Both the position numbers and the translations under genes were made by a program. Shown here in pieces: positions 1 to 8,811 of a DNA stretch of 64,000 nucleotides (position 1 is its first letter; the number at the start of each line of letters is the position of its first letter). The DNA lies in assembly GCF_040656415.1 (NCBI RefSeq), contig NZ_JBFAMC010000002.1, positions 1 through 64,000 of the forward strand. The letters are read 5' to 3'. This DNA comes from Rhodococcus_F sp040656415 (GTDB taxonomy: Bacteria > Actinomycetota > Actinomycetes > Mycobacteriales > Mycobacteriaceae). The notes beneath the pieces were generated by a model. That model saw only the letters and a program-made list of their open reading frames with translations. It was not told the origin of the DNA and ran no database searches.

Positions 1-336
1 CGCAGATCGATGGCCCTGGTCGTCGTCCCCCAGGGCGTGCGACGGGTCCTGCCCGCCCTGATGAACCAGTTCATCTCCCTGATCAAAGACTCGTCACTGA
101 TCTACTTCCTGGGCCTGCTGGCAACCCAACGAGAACTGTTCGCCGTGGGCAGGGACCTGAACGCCCAGACCGGCAGCCTCTCACCACTGGTAGCCGCCGG
201 CCTGTTCTACCTCGCCCTGACCGTCCCACTGACCCACCTCGTCAACTACATCGACCACCGCCTGCGCACCGGACGCAGGGACAGATCCGGCACTCTCGAT
301 CCGGTGGAGCAGTCCATCGTCGCCGAAAGGGGATAG
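1..336 (+). CDS. Amino-acid ABC transporter permease, C-terminal part (cut by window start)
   Basis: The reading frame is open from the first base and ends at the TAG at 334-336. It encodes the end of an inner-membrane permease of the polar amino acid (His/Glu/Gln type) ABC importer family. The segment begins RRSMALVVVPQGVRRVLPA, which matches the EAA loop by which these permeases contact their ATPase. Two hydrophobic stretches follow, including LIYFLGLLA, and then a basic tail. The start codon, the solute-binding protein and the ATPase must lie outside the window, so the substrate cannot be stated more precisely. The family is clear; substrate specificity is inference. Confidence 0.85.
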   Translation, partial: RRSMALVVVPQGVRRVLPALMNQFISLIKDSSLIYFLGLLATQRELFAVGRDLNAQTGSLSPLVAAGLFYLALTVPLTHLVNYIDHRLRTGRRDRSGTLDPVEQSIVAERG

Positions 337-575
337 GGGCCCGACCGGAAGACCAAATCAGTTCGAGCCGAATGCGATTCCTCATGAGAATAGCTATCAT
401 GGACGAGATCTGGAGACCTGCTACCGAGTAGCGATCGGGGTCCAGGCAGGACCAGCAGGTGTGGAAAGCGTTCCAGATACTCATCCAAGACCGACCGGTC
501 GCTCACGAACTCGAGAGAGCGAGACACCACCGCAATGGCACGCAGTGTCAACTCGGACAACCGATCTCGCGTTGG

Positions 576-603
576 TTGACAGGTCTACGCAATTCGCTAG
601 CGT
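576..603 (+). promoter_or_regulatory. Leaderless promoter of the GNAT gene
   Basis: A perfect -35 hexamer TTGACA (576-581) is followed after 16 bases by TAGCGT (598-603). The ATG at 611 lies 8 bases past the -10, so transcription should begin at or next to the start codon. Leaderless genes are common in actinobacteria. This supports 611 as the start rather than the in-frame codon at 461. Confidence 0.5.
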
Positions 604-610
604 GGCAATT

Positions 611-1345
611 ATGACTACCATGAGTACGGTCAATCCACTAGTCTCGGAGGTTCACGAGTTCAATCGGTTTTACGCGCGAGCTATCGGATTGATGCACCCA
701 GAGCTGGCGGATTCTTCTACCGAGTCAAGTGTGTTCGACGCGCCGAACATCGATCAAACCATTGTGGCCGAAGCCCTTCTGGCCCCACTGGGACGAGCGC
801 AGCGGAAAGAGCTCGTCGATGCCATGGCGCAGATCCGCAACGCGCTAGGCGAGAAGCCTGAGTCTCCGAGCCTCGTCCTGCGGGCCCCGGAGCCGGGTGA
901 CCTCGGCTGGGTTGTGGAGCGTCACGGCTACCACTACGCGATCGAGCAGCAGTGGGACTCGACGTTGGAAGCAACCGTAGCCCGAATCGTCGCTGACTTC
1001 GCCGAAAGCAGCGAGAGCCGACAGGCCGGATGGATTGCCGAGTTGGATGGCGAACGGGTTGGCTGCATCTTCTGCGTCGCTACAGAGCGGGAGGCCACCG
1101 CTCAGCTTCGGCTGCTGCTCGTCGAGCCCTCAGCACGCGGTCTAGGGATAGGCACCCAGTTGGTCGACGAATGCCTACGGTTCGCCAAGCACTCCGGCTA
1201 CGAAGACATCATGTTGTGGACTGTGGACGTGTGCAAAGCCGCGCGTCGGATTTATGCGCGGTCCGGGTTCCATATCGACAGGCGGGAGCCCACCCACCAC
1301 TTCGGGCACGAGCTGGTAGACGAGTTCTGGTCGCGGAGTCTCTGA
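611..1345 (+). CDS. GNAT N-acetyltransferase of the MarR-GNAT fusion family, lacking the MarR winged helix
   Basis: Residues 88-230 form a GNAT acetyltransferase that would move an acetyl group from acetyl-CoA to an unknown amine. ARGLGIGT (175-182) is the acetyl-CoA pyrophosphate loop, and the fold continues to ARRIYARSGF. The N-terminus is that of the MarR-GNAT fusion family: the first helix VSEVHEFNRFYARAIGL (11-27) and the later helix LLAPLGRAQRKELVDAM (57-72). The roughly 75 residues that normally lie between them, the winged helix-turn-helix, are reduced to about 15 unrelated residues (32-46). The frame stays open, so the deletion is in frame and leaves a 244-residue protein. DNA binding is therefore unlikely; the acetyltransferase may still work. 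Family assignment is firm, loss of regulation is inference. Confidence 0.85.
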   Translation: MTTMSTVNPLVSEVHEFNRFYARAIGLMHPELADSSTESSVFDAPNIDQTIVAEALLAPLGRAQRKELVDAMAQIRNALGEKPESPSLVLRAPEPGDLGWVVERHGYHYAIEQQWDSTLEATVARIVADFAESSESRQAGWIAELDGERVGCIFCVATEREATAQLRLLLVEPSARGLGIGTQLVDECLRFAKHSGYEDIMLWTVDVCKAARRIYARSGFHIDRREPTHHFGHELVDEFWSRSL

Positions 1346-1467
1346 GCCCGACTGCCGAATCGTCGGCGTTGCTGTAACGAGTTCCGCCCTGCGGGACTTA
1401 TGGCGCAATCACGGCGGTCCGTACCGCTACTGTGGATTTATCATGACCCAGTCCGGTTGGAGCGCCG

Positions 1468-2223
1468 ATGAGAATCGCTTTGTTCGTGACGTGCCTGGCA
1501 GATGCCCTGTTCCCAGAATCTGCCACGGCCATCGTCAAGATTCTCGAAAGACTCGGTCATGAGATCGTATTCCCGGAGAGCCAGACATGCTGCGGGCAGA
1601 TGCATGTCAACACCGGATACCTAGCTGAGGCACTACCGCTTGTCCGCCATCACGTGGAGGCGTTCGAAAAGGACGTCTCCTGGGACGTCGCTGTAGCACC
1701 CTCCGCTTCATGCGTGGGGTCCGTACGCAATCAACACGCAATGGTGGCGCGCCGGTACGGGGACGAGTCATTGGCGTTGCGCGCAGAGGAGATCGCCTCG
1801 CGCACATATGAGCTGTCCGAACTTCTCGTCGACGTCCTCGGCGTCACCGATGTCGGGGCCTTCTATCCTCACCGGGTCACCTACCACCCGACATGCCACT
1901 CACTGCGGATGTTGCGCGTCGCGGACAAACCACTGCAATTACTTCGAGCCGTACGCGGGATGACCTTGATCGAACTCCCCGTGGCCGAGTCCTGTTGCGG
2001 TTTCGGGGGAACGTTCGCGCTGAAGAATTCCGAGACGTCCACGGCGATGCTCGCCGACAAGATGAGCAACGTACTGAGCACCGGCGCCGAGGTGTGCACT
2101 GCCGGAGACTCGTCATGCCTCATGCAAATAGGCGGCGGCCTGTCACGGCTGCAAAGCGGGGTTCGGACCGTGCACCTCGCGGAGATATTGGCCGCCACCG
2201 AGCAGATCGCGGCCACCCCGTGA
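1468..2223 (+). CDS. lutA: LutA, lactate utilisation iron-sulfur oxidoreductase subunit
   Basis: This is a 251-residue CCG-domain protein of the LutA/YkgE family, part of the cytoplasmic LutABC complex that oxidises L-lactate to pyruvate. Two cysteine-rich CCG modules are visible: TCCGQMHVNTGY (40-51, with C82 further on) and YHPTCHSL followed by ESCCGFGGTF (139-183), which bind iron-sulfur clusters or serve as the hinge between subunits. The length is normal for the family. The ATG at 1468 has GGAG about 8 bases upstream. Its TGA overlaps the GTG start of lutB, so the genes are translationally coupled. No lactate permease or GntR regulator is adjacent. An L-lactate role is known for the family and inferred here. 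Confidence 0.93.
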   Translation: MRIALFVTCLADALFPESATAIVKILERLGHEIVFPESQTCCGQMHVNTGYLAEALPLVRHHVEAFEKDVSWDVAVAPSASCVGSVRNQHAMVARRYGDESLALRAEEIASRTYELSELLVDVLGVTDVGAFYPHRVTYHPTCHSLRMLRVADKPLQLLRAVRGMTLIELPVAESCCGFGGTFALKNSETSTAMLADKMSNVLSTGAEVCTAGDSSCLMQIGGGLSRLQSGVRTVHLAEILAATEQIAATP

Positions 2224-3701
2224 CCACGTTCCTCGGCTCACCTACTTTTCCTGCGGGCACCGGAAACATCCGGGGCACGGAGAGTTTTCCTGAAGCAGCG
2301 AGGAAGTCGCTTTCGGATGCACAACTGCGCGCCAATCTCAGCGCGGCGACCACCACCATCCGCCACAAGCGAATCGCCGCCATCGCGGAACTCGACGATT
2401 GGGAGGAACTTCGCCGTGCGGGTAGTGCCCTGAAAGCGGACGTGATGGCGCGACTTCCCGAGCTGCTCCTGCAGTTCGAAGAGAACGTCATCGCGCGCGG
2501 TGGCACCGTCCACTGGGCTCGGGACTCGGACGAAGCGAACCGGATCATCACCGATCTCGTCCGGTCCACTGGTTCCACGGAAGTCGTGAAGGTCAAGTCC
2601 ATGGCGACACAGGAGATCGGTCTCAACGAACACCTCGAGTCGAACGGTATCGCGCCGATCGAGACCGACCTTGCCGAATTGATCGTCCAACTCGGCGGGG
2701 ATACACCGAGCCACATCCTGGTTCCGGCCATCCACCGCAATCGCGCGGAGATCCGGGAGATCTTCCTCGAATCCATGCCGGGAATCGACACCAACCTCAC
2801 CGACGACCCCAACGCCCTGACCATGGCGGCGCGTGCATACCTGAGGCGAAAGTTTCTGTCCGCCAAGGTCGCAATCAGTGGTGCGAACTTCGGTGTAGCC
2901 GAGACCGGCACGGTGACAGTGGTGGAGTCGGAAGGCAACGGCCGAATGTGCCTGACTCTCCCCGACACTCTGATCACGCTCATGGGCATAGAAAAACTGG
3001 TCCCCACCTTCACCGACCTGGAAGTATTTCTGCAACTGCTGCCTCGGTCCTCGACTGCGGAGCGCATGAACCCGTACACCTCGATGTGGACCGGTGTATA
3101 CCCCGGCGACGGACCGCGGAATTTTCACGTCGTCCTCCTCGACAACGGCCGTACCAACGTCCTCGCCGACGAAATCGGGCGCTCCGCACTTCACTGCATC
3201 CGGTGCAGTGCGTGCATGAATGTGTGTCCCGTGTACGAACGGACGGGCGGACACGCGTATGGCTCGGTGTATCCGGGACCGATCGGGGCGATCCTCAGCC
3301 CGCAACTGACCCGGACCACGGACCACGACGACCCGAATGCCTCACTGCCCTTTGCCTCGACGCTGTGCGGCGCCTGCTTCGATGCCTGTCCCGTCCGCAT
3401 CGACATACCCGAAATTCTCGTCCACCTACGCGCAAAGCAGATCGACTCCGAGCGCCGTGGACTGCCTCATGGACAGGACCTCGCGATGAGGGCAGCGGGG
3501 TGGGTGATGCGATCCAAGCGACGGTTCGCGGCCGCCGAAGCGGCGTCCAAGATCGCCAGAGTGCTCGGTGGTAAGAAGGGCCGCATCACGTCATTGCCGT
3601 ACCCGGGATCCGCCTGGACTTCCAGCCGAGATCTGACCTCACCCCCGAAAGAGACCTTCCGGCAATGGTGGTCACGTACTCACAGGGACGCCGAACGATG
3701 A
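2220..3701 (+). CDS. lutB: LutB, lactate utilisation iron-sulfur protein
   Basis: The product has 493 residues: an N-terminal LUD domain followed by a double ferredoxin-type region, as in LutB/YkgF. Cluster ligands are CIRCSACMNVCP (about 325-336) and LCGACFDACP (about 382-391). The open frame extends back to 1893, but that stretch lies over lutA. I chose the GTG at 2220 because it overlaps the lutA stop in the four-base arrangement GTGA and gives the normal family length. The protein should pass electrons from lactate within the LutABC complex. Its own TGA overlaps the ATG of lutC, so all three genes form one coupled operon. Confidence 0.92.
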   Translation: MTTFLGSPTFPAGTGNIRGTESFPEAARKSLSDAQLRANLSAATTTIRHKRIAAIAELDDWEELRRAGSALKADVMARLPELLLQFEENVIARGGTVHWARDSDEANRIITDLVRSTGSTEVVKVKSMATQEIGLNEHLESNGIAPIETDLAELIVQLGGDTPSHILVPAIHRNRAEIREIFLESMPGIDTNLTDDPNALTMAARAYLRRKFLSAKVAISGANFGVAETGTVTVVESEGNGRMCLTLPDTLITLMGIEKLVPTFTDLEVFLQLLPRSSTAERMNPYTSMWTGVYPGDGPRNFHVVLLDNGRTNVLADEIGRSALHCIRCSACMNVCPVYERTGGHAYGSVYPGPIGAILSPQLTRTTDHDDPNASLPFASTLCGACFDACPVRIDIPEILVHLRAKQIDSERRGLPHGQDLAMRAAGWVMRSKRRFAAAEAASKIARVLGGKKGRITSLPYPGSAWTSSRDLTSPPKETFRQWWSRTHRDAER

Positions 3702-4309
3702 ACGCGCGCAGCGAAATCCTTTCGCGAATCCGTTCCGCGATCGTGAATGCGCAAACTCCCGAATCGGTTCCCCGCGACTACTACCGACGACCCGCGACCG
3801 GGCCCGGGGACGTCGAGTTCTTCGTTCGCACCGTTGACGAATACAGCGCCAGGGTCCACCGTGCCGAACCGGACACGATCACCGAGATCATCACCGGTCT
3901 GACCGCCGATGACGCCCGCGTAGTCATCCCGCCCGGACTGCCCGCCACCTGGCGACCGTCGCGCGACACGGTCGTCGACGGGAATCCGCACGTGTTGTCC
4001 ACACCGGAACTCGACGCCATCGACGCCGTCGTTACCGGATGCACACTCGGGATCGCCGCAACCGGGACGATTGTTCTCGACGCAAGTTTGAGGCAGGGTC
4101 GGCGGGCGCTGACCCTGGTACCCGACCATCACATCTGTATCGTGCGCATCGATCAGATCGTCGACACCGTGCCTCAGGCCATCGCGGCCCTGGATGCGAC
4201 CAGACCACTGACGTTCATCAGTGGCCCAAGTGCCACCAGCGACATCGAGCTCGAGCGAGTCGAAGGCGTACACGGACCACGCAAGCTGGATGTAGTCATC
4301 CTGGGCTAG
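3698..4309 (+). CDS. lutC: LutC, lactate utilisation LUD-domain protein
   Basis: This 203-residue protein is a stand-alone LUD domain (LutC/YkgG), the third member of the lactate-oxidising complex. Family landmarks are TGCTLGIAATGTIVLDAS near residues 109-126 and the PDHHICIV strand that follows. The ATG at 3698 overlaps the lutB stop as ATGA; the upstream in-frame codon at 3665 lies inside lutB and is not needed. A strong hairpin 14 bases past the stop ends the operon. No motif is missing. Confidence 0.92.
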   Translation: MNARSEILSRIRSAIVNAQTPESVPRDYYRRPATGPGDVEFFVRTVDEYSARVHRAEPDTITEIITGLTADDARVVIPPGLPATWRPSRDTVVDGNPHVLSTPELDAIDAVVTGCTLGIAATGTIVLDASLRQGRRALTLVPDHHICIVRIDQIVDTVPQAIAALDATRPLTFISGPSATSDIELERVEGVHGPRKLDVVILG

Positions 4310-4322
4310 GCCGTGCTCGGGC

Positions 4323-4353
4323 CCGCCCACACTGCGGTGGGCAGTGTGGGCGG
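4323..4353. terminator. Hairpin between convergent lutC and the BNR lipoprotein
   Basis: A perfect 13-bp stem, CCGCCCACACTGC with its complement, closes a five-base loop (GGTGG). It lies between two convergent genes and could stop transcription from both sides. There is no clear T-tract, as is usual in actinobacteria. Confidence 0.7.
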
Positions 4354-4393
4354 ACCGTTCCTCGCATCAGATTCCGGACCCCGGTCCGCGCAA

Positions 4394-5230
4394 TCAGGAT
4401 TCGTTCAGGGTGTAGAGCGATGTGGTTGTGGCGGCGTAGGCGGTTTCATAGTCCTTCGCGGTCAGGGCCGCAACCGGCCCGACCTGAGCAAGTTTCTGCC
4501 ACTCCACACCTTCGCGACTGCGCCAGGCGTATCCTTCGATGTCGATTCCCCACAGCGCATCCCCAGCGCCGGCGAGCATCACCAGGTCCGGGGCGTCGGT
4601 GACGGCAGAGAAGGTGCGGGCACCGTCGGTGCTGTGTTCCAGACCCTGCCCGGTGATCGCCCAGATTCCGGAAGTGTTGACTGCCAAGGACATAGCGGGG
4701 ATAGCCGCACCGCGAGTCCAGGTGCTGCCGCCATCCGTGGAAACGAGCAACCCGTCTGTTCCGTCGAAGCCGACCAGGGTGTTTTCGTCCGCAGCCAGTG
4801 CGTGGAAGTCGACCTGCCCTCCCAATGATTGTTCCACCCACGACTTTCCGCCATCGGTACTGCTGCGCAGTCCCAGGGGATTGGCGGCGGTGCTGGACAG
4901 GCCGGGGTGACCGGAGGCGAAGAGGGTATCACTGACAGGGATCCCGGCCAGGCCCATGAAGTCGTCATCGGATGTGCCGACCCGAGAGGGGGTATCGGAG
5001 TCGATGGCGAACAGGCCGGTGTGGGTACCAGCCAGGACGGTCCCATCGCCGTCTACATGCAGTCCGTGTAGATGGCTCAGTTCGGAGGTGAAATCGAGCA
5101 CCGGGACGGTGCCGTCCGGTCCGGTGGCGTCCAGACCTGTAGCTTCGTCTTGCGACGAGCAGCCGGCAAGTACGAGCGCGGTGGCTGTGAAGGGCAGGAG
5201 GGTACGGGTGAAGCGACGGGCAGACAACAT
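4394..5230 (-). CDS. BNR/sialidase-like repeat lipoprotein next to a multicopper oxidase
   Basis: This is a 278-residue secreted lipoprotein. A signal peptide ends in the lipobox LVLAGC (C24), and the rest is a beta-propeller-like fold with Asp-box repeats STDGGKSW, STDGGSTW and STDGARTF. Proteins of this type are often labelled glycosyl hydrolase, but I see no sialidase catalytic set, so enzymatic activity is doubtful. I chose the ATG at 5230, preceded by AGG at a 7-base spacing, because it places the signal peptide at the N-terminus; the longer frame to 5347 would bury it. It follows the multicopper oxidase by 44 bases, probably in one operon, which suggests a role in copper handling outside the membrane. 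That role is inference. Confidence 0.8.
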   Translation of the reverse strand: MLSARRFTRTLLPFTATALVLAGCSSQDEATGLDATGPDGTVPVLDFTSELSHLHGLHVDGDGTVLAGTHTGLFAIDSDTPSRVGTSDDDFMGLAGIPVSDTLFASGHPGLSSTAANPLGLRSSTDGGKSWVEQSLGGQVDFHALAADENTLVGFDGTDGLLVSTDGGSTWTRGAAIPAMSLAVNTSGIWAITGQGLEHSTDGARTFSAVTDAPDLVMLAGAGDALWGIDIEGYAWRSREGVEWQKLAQVGPVAALTAKDYETAYAATTTSLYTLNES

Positions 5231-5274
5231 GGGAACCTCGTTTCTCTCGATGTGATTGAACAGTTGGTGCTGGG

Positions 5275-6816
5275 TCATTCGATGTAGGAAAGAGTGGTCA
5301 TCATCCCGGCCTCGCCGTGATAGAGGTTGTGGCAGTGCACCATCCACTGACCGGGATTAGTCGCGTCGAAGTCCACCTCGACGGTCTGACCCGGCAGCAC
5401 GAGCGTGGTGTCCTTGCGGGCTCCAACCCCCTGATCGTCGACGACCTGGAAGGTGTGCCCGTGTAGGTGCATTGGATGAAACATCATGGTCCTGTTCACA
5501 AAGCGCAGCCGGACCCGCTGCCCCTCGAGAACCTCGAGGGGTGTGTGCTCGTCGAAGGTGTCACCGTTGATCGTCCACGTGTACCCGGACATGTTCATGC
5601 CCAGAGTCAGATCGTGGACCCGATCGGGCTCGCGACGCCCGAGGCGCACATCCTCTCGTGAACGCAGATGCAGGCCCATGATCGGTTGTGTATCCAACTC
5701 GGCAGGCCGGATGGTCGGCTCCGGCGTCTGCCCTGCCCCGGTGCGGATCAGTGCGAATCCCTGCCCCTGCTTACCCTCTGCGGCAGCGACGATGGGGAAG
5801 ACTCCGTCGCCGAGGGTGACGACCACGTCGAAGCGCTCGCCCATACCGATCAGCAGCGACGACCCGGTGACCGGCTCGACCGGGTAGCCGTCGCTGTGCG
5901 TGACGGTGAACTTGTGTCCGCCGACCGAGAAGCGGAAGGCGGTGTCGGCGCCGGCGTTGATTATGCGCAACCGCACTCTCTGGCCTGGGCGGGCTTGAAG
6001 TCCGAACGGATCGGCCGGGAGGGTGCCGTTGATCAGGTAGTAGGGGTACTCGACATCTCCTGTGTCGGAACCGAGCGGGGCGTGGGTGTCGGCCGCCGCA
6101 CCCATTCCCATACCGCCCATCGCGCCATGGCCCATCCCACCCATGGACATGCCTTCGCGACGCAAGTCCTCGAGTTGCTGGTCAGGGGTACGGCCGGACA
6201 CCCCGTCGAGCCAGTCGTCCAGGACCAGAACGGCCTCGAGATCGTAGTCGGCTCCGTCGGCGGGGTCTTCGACGATGACCGGCGCATAGAGACCGCGGTC
6301 GAACTGCATACCGACATGTGAGTGCAGCCAGTGAGTGCCTGCGTCTGGCGCGAGGAACTCGTAGGTGAACGTGTTGTTCGGAGCCACGCCAGGCTGGGTG
6401 AGATCAGGCACCCCGTCCATGTCGTTACGCATGGCGATGCCGTGCCAATGGATGGTTGACTCGTCCGGGAGTTCGTTGACGAGGTCGGCGCGGAGAAGGT
6501 CTCCACGGCTGAGCCGGATTTCAGGTCCGGGAAGTTGGTCGTCGTAGGCCCACGTGTCGACCAGGACACCCCCGAGGTCGATCGTGGTCGGCCGCGCCCG
6601 CAGCGATGCGGCCACCGTCCTCCCGGTCCCCATATTGGTACGGCGGACCTGCTCGGCCGCATTCACGGCGGCCGAGTCGGGCCCGACGGTTGACGCGGCC
6701 GAGTTGGCCGCCTTGTTGCTGAATCCGGCCACTGCCGCAGCCGTCCCCAGTCCGGCCAGCACCAAGAAGTTCCGACGGGACAGGGGGGCGCGGGCGGACG
6801 GAAATCGGTCGATCAT
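5275..6816 (-). CDS. Multicopper oxidase, Tat-exported, with Met-rich insert
   Basis: This 513-residue enzyme has three cupredoxin domains and would oxidise Cu(I) or phenolic substrates with oxygen. The N-terminus carries a Tat signal (SRRNFLVLAG, 13-22). Copper ligands are complete: HWHG (123-126), HWLHSH (162-167), HPMHLHGH (447-454) and HCHNLYHGEAGM (494-505), covering the trinuclear centre and the type 1 site. A methionine-rich stretch at 223-239 (MSMGGMGHGAMGGMGMG) resembles the Cu(I)-binding insert of CueO/CopA-type oxidases and favours a cuprous oxidase role. The ATG at 6816 has AGGAG about 8 bases upstream. It is probably co-transcribed with the lipoprotein downstream and fits the copper exporters near 59-64 kb. 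Confidence 0.95.
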   Translation of the reverse strand: MIDRFPSARAPLSRRNFLVLAGLGTAAAVAGFSNKAANSAASTVGPDSAAVNAAEQVRRTNMGTGRTVAASLRARPTTIDLGGVLVDTWAYDDQLPGPEIRLSRGDLLRADLVNELPDESTIHWHGIAMRNDMDGVPDLTQPGVAPNNTFTYEFLAPDAGTHWLHSHVGMQFDRGLYAPVIVEDPADGADYDLEAVLVLDDWLDGVSGRTPDQQLEDLRREGMSMGGMGHGAMGGMGMGAAADTHAPLGSDTGDVEYPYYLINGTLPADPFGLQARPGQRVRLRIINAGADTAFRFSVGGHKFTVTHSDGYPVEPVTGSSLLIGMGERFDVVVTLGDGVFPIVAAAEGKQGQGFALIRTGAGQTPEPTIRPAELDTQPIMGLHLRSREDVRLGRREPDRVHDLTLGMNMSGYTWTINGDTFDEHTPLEVLEGQRVRLRFVNRTMMFHPMHLHGHTFQVVDDQGVGARKDTTLVLPGQTVEVDFDATNPGQWMVHCHNLYHGEAGMMTTLSYIE

Positions 6817-7224
6817 GAAAAAACTCCTGTTCGAGCACAGATCAGGGCTACCGAGCCCATCTACGCAGCAATCTGGTAGACGGCGTGGGCAGGATTCCGA
6901 CCTGCGGTTTTGCTATTGGAACTGCCGCTTGGAAAGCGGCCGGTACCCCTTCAGAGGGAGGCGGGGTCAGGTGCAGGCACGCGCAGCCGCACGGACCGAG
7001 TCAGGACCGTGGTGTCGCCGACCACGTTGCTCCGTCGCGGGAATCAGTTGACGGTGGCAGGCAGATAGGCCGAAAACGGCGGAAAGCCTGGAGGAACTGC
7101 ATCATTCACTGAGGTAATCCCTGTATCTGACTACGACCGGACGCGCACCGTGGTAGGCAGCGATGTAGGTCACGAGAAAAGTCCTCGGATGACCTGCCGA
7201 CTGCCGACAGCACCTGTCGATTGA
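6817..7224. other. Gene-free stretch upstream of the copper oxidase
   Basis: These 408 bases hold no convincing gene on either strand. They should include the promoter of the oxidase, which reads toward lower coordinates. Two hairpins stand out: GCCGCTTGGAAAGCGGC near 6927-6943, and GTGGTGTCGCCGACCAC near 7009-7025. Parts around 6885-6945 look faintly like tRNA arms, but no complete tRNA folds (see rejected items). Confidence 0.4.
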
Positions 7225-7632
7225 TCAGCACCTGTTGATACAGAGTTCGTTCAAGACGGTCCGGCCCTGCCGGACGCGAACGGATCGCGGGGGCGACCGC
7301 GGACTCAGGGCTGCTGACATCAGCACCATGACGACAGCGAAGACAGTGGCGACGACAGTCAGCGGGCGAAGCGGATTTTCCGAGCGCGGCATGGCCACGA
7401 CGCCGTGCGCTTCGTATGGCAGGTGTGTCGATCCATCGTCAATGTGCGCTGGGCGAGGAACCGATTCCTCCGCTTGCAGCGACGTCGTGGAAGAGGCGAC
7501 GTAAACGTTGTCGCCCTGGTAATCGTGCGCCAGATAGATCCCACATTGGGCGATCGTGTAGGCGAGGAAATACAGGACAGCCACGGCCGCAATAGCCGTC
7601 TGCATACGCAGGGGGGGTATTGCACGGGCCAT
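7225..7632 (-). CDS. Small two-segment membrane protein of unknown function
   Basis: I do not recognise this 135-residue product with certainty. It has one hydrophobic helix near the N-terminus (AIAAVAVLYFLAYTIA), a polar middle of about 60 residues, and a second helix (LTVVATVFAVVMVLMSAAL), then a basic tail with two cysteines. That layout resembles small membrane proteins found beside actinobacterial multicopper oxidases. A TATAGT -10 element (7650-7645) lies about 12 bases before the start, so the transcript is probably leaderless, beginning at the GTG at 7635 or the ATG at 7632. It points the same way as the copper oxidase, and a copper-linked role is a guess. Confidence 0.5.
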   Translation of the reverse strand: MARAIPPLRMQTAIAAVAVLYFLAYTIAQCGIYLAHDYQGDNVYVASSTTSLQAEESVPRPAHIDDGSTHLPYEAHGVVAMPRSENPLRPLTVVATVFAVVMVLMSAALSPRSPPRSVRVRQGRTVLNELCINRC

Positions 7633-7860
7633 CACAATTTCCCGACTATAGCACCAACGACATGGACATTCGTCCAGTTTGCCCTCACACGCCTTTGGGA
7701 CATTTGAGACTCTTGTGGCATTTGGTTGAAAAAGTGGTTCTTGGCACCAAAGTGAAAACAGTCGACTAGAGTTACGGTGCGTCGGTTTGACTTACTCGCG
7801 ACGAATCGCCAGTTCGACCGACCCCCAATCGTCGAATCCTGTGCGTCGGAAGGGACTGCG

Positions 7861-8808
7861 ATGCGAGGAACACCGGGCAAGTTCAGGGCCCACAGAAGAC
7901 TGACCGCCACAGTGATAGGCGCCTCAGCCACGACGGCCGTTCTGCTCACAGGGGCTCAGCCCGCATCCGGCACGCCGCCGACCGCATCCAGCGCGCCCAC
8001 ACAGTCGTCGACTTCGATCGCGACGACGGTGGCAAACATACTGACCCTCACCACCAACGCCGCCGAGCCGAACGTGGAGGTGGTGGATCCCAGCGTGTGG
8101 CAGACCGTCGCCAACGTCACAATCGCCACGGTGGAGAGCGCCGAGGCCAACGGGTCGCTCGGCGACGCCTTTGCCGTGCTCCAGATGCTGGCGGGTTGCA
8201 CGCTCGAATGGGCGCTGTTCGCCGATACCGCCACGACCAGCCCTCTGAGCGCCTGTGGGAACGAGGTCGCCGGCATCGACGCCAGCATTGGTCCCCGATT
8301 GGTTGCCGCACTCGCAAACGGAGTGGCCGTTGGCACGTCCCCCGATGGAGCGAACACCCGCGACGAGACCGGGACAGGTACGCCGACACAAAACCCGGGG
8401 ACGTGGAACGGGACCCGCGAGTTCGTGGCACCGTCCGCGGGGACAGTCACCTCGGGGTTCGGAGGTGCGCGCAACCACGGCGGTATCGACATCGCGAACA
8501 GTTTGGGGGCACCGATCGTCGCGGTTGCCGATGGGGTGGTCATCAACGCCGGGCCCGCCCAGGGGTATGGGATGTGGGTGCGCATCCGCCACGACGACGG
8601 CACGATAACCACCTACGGCCACAACAACGACAACCTCGTCACCGTCGGGCAACGGGTCGAAACCGGCCAGAAGATCGCAACCATCGGCAACCGCGGAAAC
8701 TCGACCGGCCCGCACCTGCACTTCGAGGTCGAAACGCCCGCCGGTTACAAGACCGACCCGCTGAAGTGGTTGGCCGACCGCGACGCGTCGATCGTCGGGA
8801 TCGACTGA
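7861..8808 (+). CDS. Secreted M23-family (LytM) peptidase
   Basis: This 315-residue protein starts with a signal peptide (a basic start, then TVIGASATTAVLLTGAQPAS). A Thr/Ser/Ala-rich region follows, and the last 120 residues form a LytM/M23 domain. Zinc ligands are visible as H206 and D210 in NHGGIDIA and the HLH pair near 285-287 in STGPHLHFE; YGH nearby is the usual catalytic His position. It should cut peptidoglycan cross-bridges or stems in the cell wall. I chose the ATG at 7861, with AAGGGA in front, over the upstream GTG at 7777, which would bury the signal peptide. It converges with the PHP gene with only three bases between. Confidence 0.88.
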   Translation: MRGTPGKFRAHRRLTATVIGASATTAVLLTGAQPASGTPPTASSAPTQSSTSIATTVANILTLTTNAAEPNVEVVDPSVWQTVANVTIATVESAEANGSLGDAFAVLQMLAGCTLEWALFADTATTSPLSACGNEVAGIDASIGPRLVAALANGVAVGTSPDGANTRDETGTGTPTQNPGTWNGTREFVAPSAGTVTSGFGGARNHGGIDIANSLGAPIVAVADGVVINAGPAQGYGMWVRIRHDDGTITTYGHNNDNLVTVGQRVETGQKIATIGNRGNSTGPHLHFEVETPAGYKTDPLKWLADRDASIVGID

Positions 8809-8811
8809 CCG

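Noticed and set aside
2238..3326. Long minus-strand open frames across lutB
   Set aside because: These are GC-driven shadow frames; the plus-strand lut genes have motifs and coupled starts.
6885..6960. tRNA-like arms upstream of the copper oxidase (GCAGG stem with a 7-base loop; GCTTGGAAAGC-type anticodon arm)
   Set aside because: No acceptor stem or D-arm forms in either direction, and the T-loop is not canonical. It may be chance or a very old tRNA remnant.
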